Shown: piece after piece, positions 62,871 through 64,000 of the stretch
Layout of the letters: each line of letters starts with the position of its first letter
Numbering within the stretch: the stretch's first letter is position 1
NCBI GenBank assembly: GCA_018266215.1
Contig: JAFEAV010000005.1
Location: 62,001 to 126,000 of the forward strand
Source of the DNA: Cyanobacteria bacterium SZAS LIN-3
GTDB lineage: Bacteria; Cyanobacteriota; Vampirovibrionia; Obscuribacterales; Obscuribacteraceae
DNA: 64,000 nucleotides
Reading direction: 5' to 3'
Notes under the pieces: generated by a model
Seen by the model: the letters and a program-made list of their open reading frames with translations, nothing else
What the model was told of the DNA's origin: nothing
Database searches by the model: none
Position numbers and translations under genes: made by a program

Positions 62871-63814
62871 TGTACGGTTACAGGCTTGGTGCAATTGGTA
62901 TTGTCACCACCTTCTTCATCATTATCTTTTCAACGGTATTGATGCCGATGGTGTTGTTTCAACCGAAACCATCTGGACGCGGCAACGACTACGACGTTAT
63001 CCCCGCCAGTGTCGCCGACGCAAAACGCGGCCGACAGATATATGTGCGCGAAGGCTGTTTTTACTGCCACACGCAATTCACTCGTATTCAAGACAGAGGC
63101 TACGGTCCTCTTGTTAAAGAGGGCGACTATGTTTACGAGACGCCCCACCAATTGGGTACCGCTCGTACGGGTCCCGACCTTACTAATGAAGGCGGTCGTT
63201 TCCCCGGACAGTGGCAGAAAGCTCACTTGATTCAGCCCAGAGCCGTAAAGCCTGGTTCGATCATGCCCAGCTTCAGCTATCTTTCAGAAGAAGACATGAA
63301 CGACCTGGTCGCTTATATCCAGTCTCTGGGTAACAAGCGTACGGTTACCGCTTTTGTCACCGCTCCTGATGAATACCTGCCCACCACTCCTCAGGGACGT
63401 GCCCTGGCCGCAGGTAAGACCGTAGACACCAACAGCGATGCCGCAGCCAATGCCGGCCGTGGTATCTACACCCAGAACTGCGCTGCCTGTCATGGTCTGG
63501 AAGGTCGTGGAAACGGCCCCAACGCCATTACCCTGGAGAAGAAGCCACCCAACCTCACCCGCGACTATTACAAACAATATTCCGATGAGTTCTGGTTCTA
63601 TCGTGTTTCCGAAGGCGTGGTCGGCACCCGCATGCCGCGCTGGAACGAAATCCTCTCTCCTGAGCAGCGCTGGTACCTGGTCGCTTATCTCAAGACTTTG
63701 CCCAAGGATCATGAAGAGACTGTCAATAGTCTCGATCAGCTAAACGTAGCCGAACCGGTTAAACTGCCGGTGATGAGCCACGAAGTGTATGAACCTCACC
63801 ACGGTAAGGAATAA
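62870..63814 (+). CDS. ccoO: Fused cbb3 oxidase cytochrome c subunit (CcoO- plus CcoP-like)
   Basis: 314 residues. An N-terminal membrane anchor (IGIVTTFFIIIFSTVLMPMVLF) is followed by a CcoO-type heme site C63-x2-C66-H67 (EGCFYCHTQFTRI) and then, after residue ~190, a class I cytochrome c domain with C204-x2-C207-H208 (NCAACHGLEGRGNGP) and a downstream Met candidate (TRMPRWNE). Thus it is dihaem and appears to combine CcoO with a single-haem CcoP-like module in one chain. It should pass electrons from a soluble c-type donor to CcoN. Overlaps ccoN by one base. Confidence 0.9.
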   Translation: MYGYRLGAIGIVTTFFIIIFSTVLMPMVLFQPKPSGRGNDYDVIPASVADAKRGRQIYVREGCFYCHTQFTRIQDRGYGPLVKEGDYVYETPHQLGTARTGPDLTNEGGRFPGQWQKAHLIQPRAVKPGSIMPSFSYLSEEDMNDLVAYIQSLGNKRTVTAFVTAPDEYLPTTPQGRALAAGKTVDTNSDAAANAGRGIYTQNCAACHGLEGRGNGPNAITLEKKPPNLTRDYYKQYSDEFWFYRVSEGVVGTRMPRWNEILSPEQRWYLVAYLKTLPKDHEETVNSLDQLNVAEPVKLPVMSHEVYEPHHGKE

Positions 63815-63825
63815 GGAGGCCCTCA

Positions 63826-64000
63826 ATGTGTCCAAATTGCGTTCTTAACGGTGCCTCCCTCGGTGGCGGTATCTATGTAGCATTCGGCATTTGTGCACTC
63901 TTCTTTGTTATTGGTGTAGCTGGAGTATGGTTCGCCTTTAAAAACGGTGAATTTGAAGATCTCGAAGGTGTCAAATTTGACATGCTCGACGACGGTGAAG
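63826..64000 (+). CDS. CcoS-like small oxidase accessory protein, partial
   Basis: The ATG at 63826 has AAGGAGG seven bases upstream, 11 bp after the fused subunit's stop. The visible 58 residues show one membrane helix followed by VWFAFKNGEFEDLEGVKFDM, like the Trp-Ala-x-x-x-Gly-Gln-Phe-Asp-Asp pattern of CcoS, needed for oxidase maturation. An extra CPNC near the N-terminus could bind metal. The C-terminus lies beyond the window, and a CcoQ-type role is not excluded. Confidence 0.7.
   Translation, partial: MCPNCVLNGASLGGGIYVAFGICALFFVIGVAGVWFAFKNGEFEDLEGVKFDMLDDGE

Overview
This is a dense, moderately GC-rich bacterial chromosome segment from an outer-membrane-bearing (diderm), aerobic heterotroph. 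Three things point towards a non-photosynthetic relative of the Cyanobacteria, such as Candidatus Obscuribacter and allies in the Melainabacteria/Vampirovibrionia: eukaryote-like Ser/Thr kinases with an N-terminal Cys-rich ribbon, a BtpA-family protein, and a cbb3 (C-type) oxidase with a fused cytochrome subunit. That assignment is inference from gene content; no rRNA gene is present to confirm it. TTG and GTG starts are frequent.

Layout. 1-7.2 kb: a TPM-domain membrane protein, a Ser/Thr kinase, hemW, then three adjacent genes for exported repeat proteins (TPR, Sel1-like, LRR lipoprotein). 7.2-12.5 kb, minus strand: the translation/nucleotide block rpsB-tsf-pyrH-frr, followed by glmS. 12.8-20.5 kb, plus strand: an HNH nuclease, priA, then an LPS inner-core block (waaA-lpxK-glycosyltransferase 9) and a secreted protein. 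20.5-25.8 kb: a CDP-alcohol phosphatidyltransferase and gyrB on minus, diverging from ribF-recF. 25.9-35.2 kb: a second Ser/Thr kinase, a minus-strand asparaginase/cyclase/BtpA group, and a plus-strand catabolic group (Rid protein, aldehyde dehydrogenase, SDR, lysine-6-dehydrogenase-like enzyme, ClpP-fold protease).

35.3-44.7 kb is more accessory: a thioredoxin-fold protein and an M20 peptidase, then small hypotheticals, a DUF4253 operon, a coupled trio (J-domain protein, VHL-beta-like protein, ClpX-type zinc finger protein), a large hybrid histidine kinase and a decayed MqsA-like antitoxin. 44.8-52.1 kb holds an M50B-like membrane protease converging on a roughly 2,050-residue exported Gly-rich beta-helix protein. 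52.3-64 kb returns to core functions: an acyl-CoA synthetase-like enzyme, an RNase J paralogue that has lost most metal ligands, a GAF/HD-GYP-type protein, lepB, gcvPA, pth and the start of a cbb3 oxidase operon (ccoN, fused ccoO/P, ccoS-like).

The most unusual items are the RNase J-like predicted pseudoenzyme, the J-domain/VHL-like/zinc-finger trio and the giant modular glycine-rich protein. No CRISPR array, rRNA, tRNA or intact insertion sequence was recognised.
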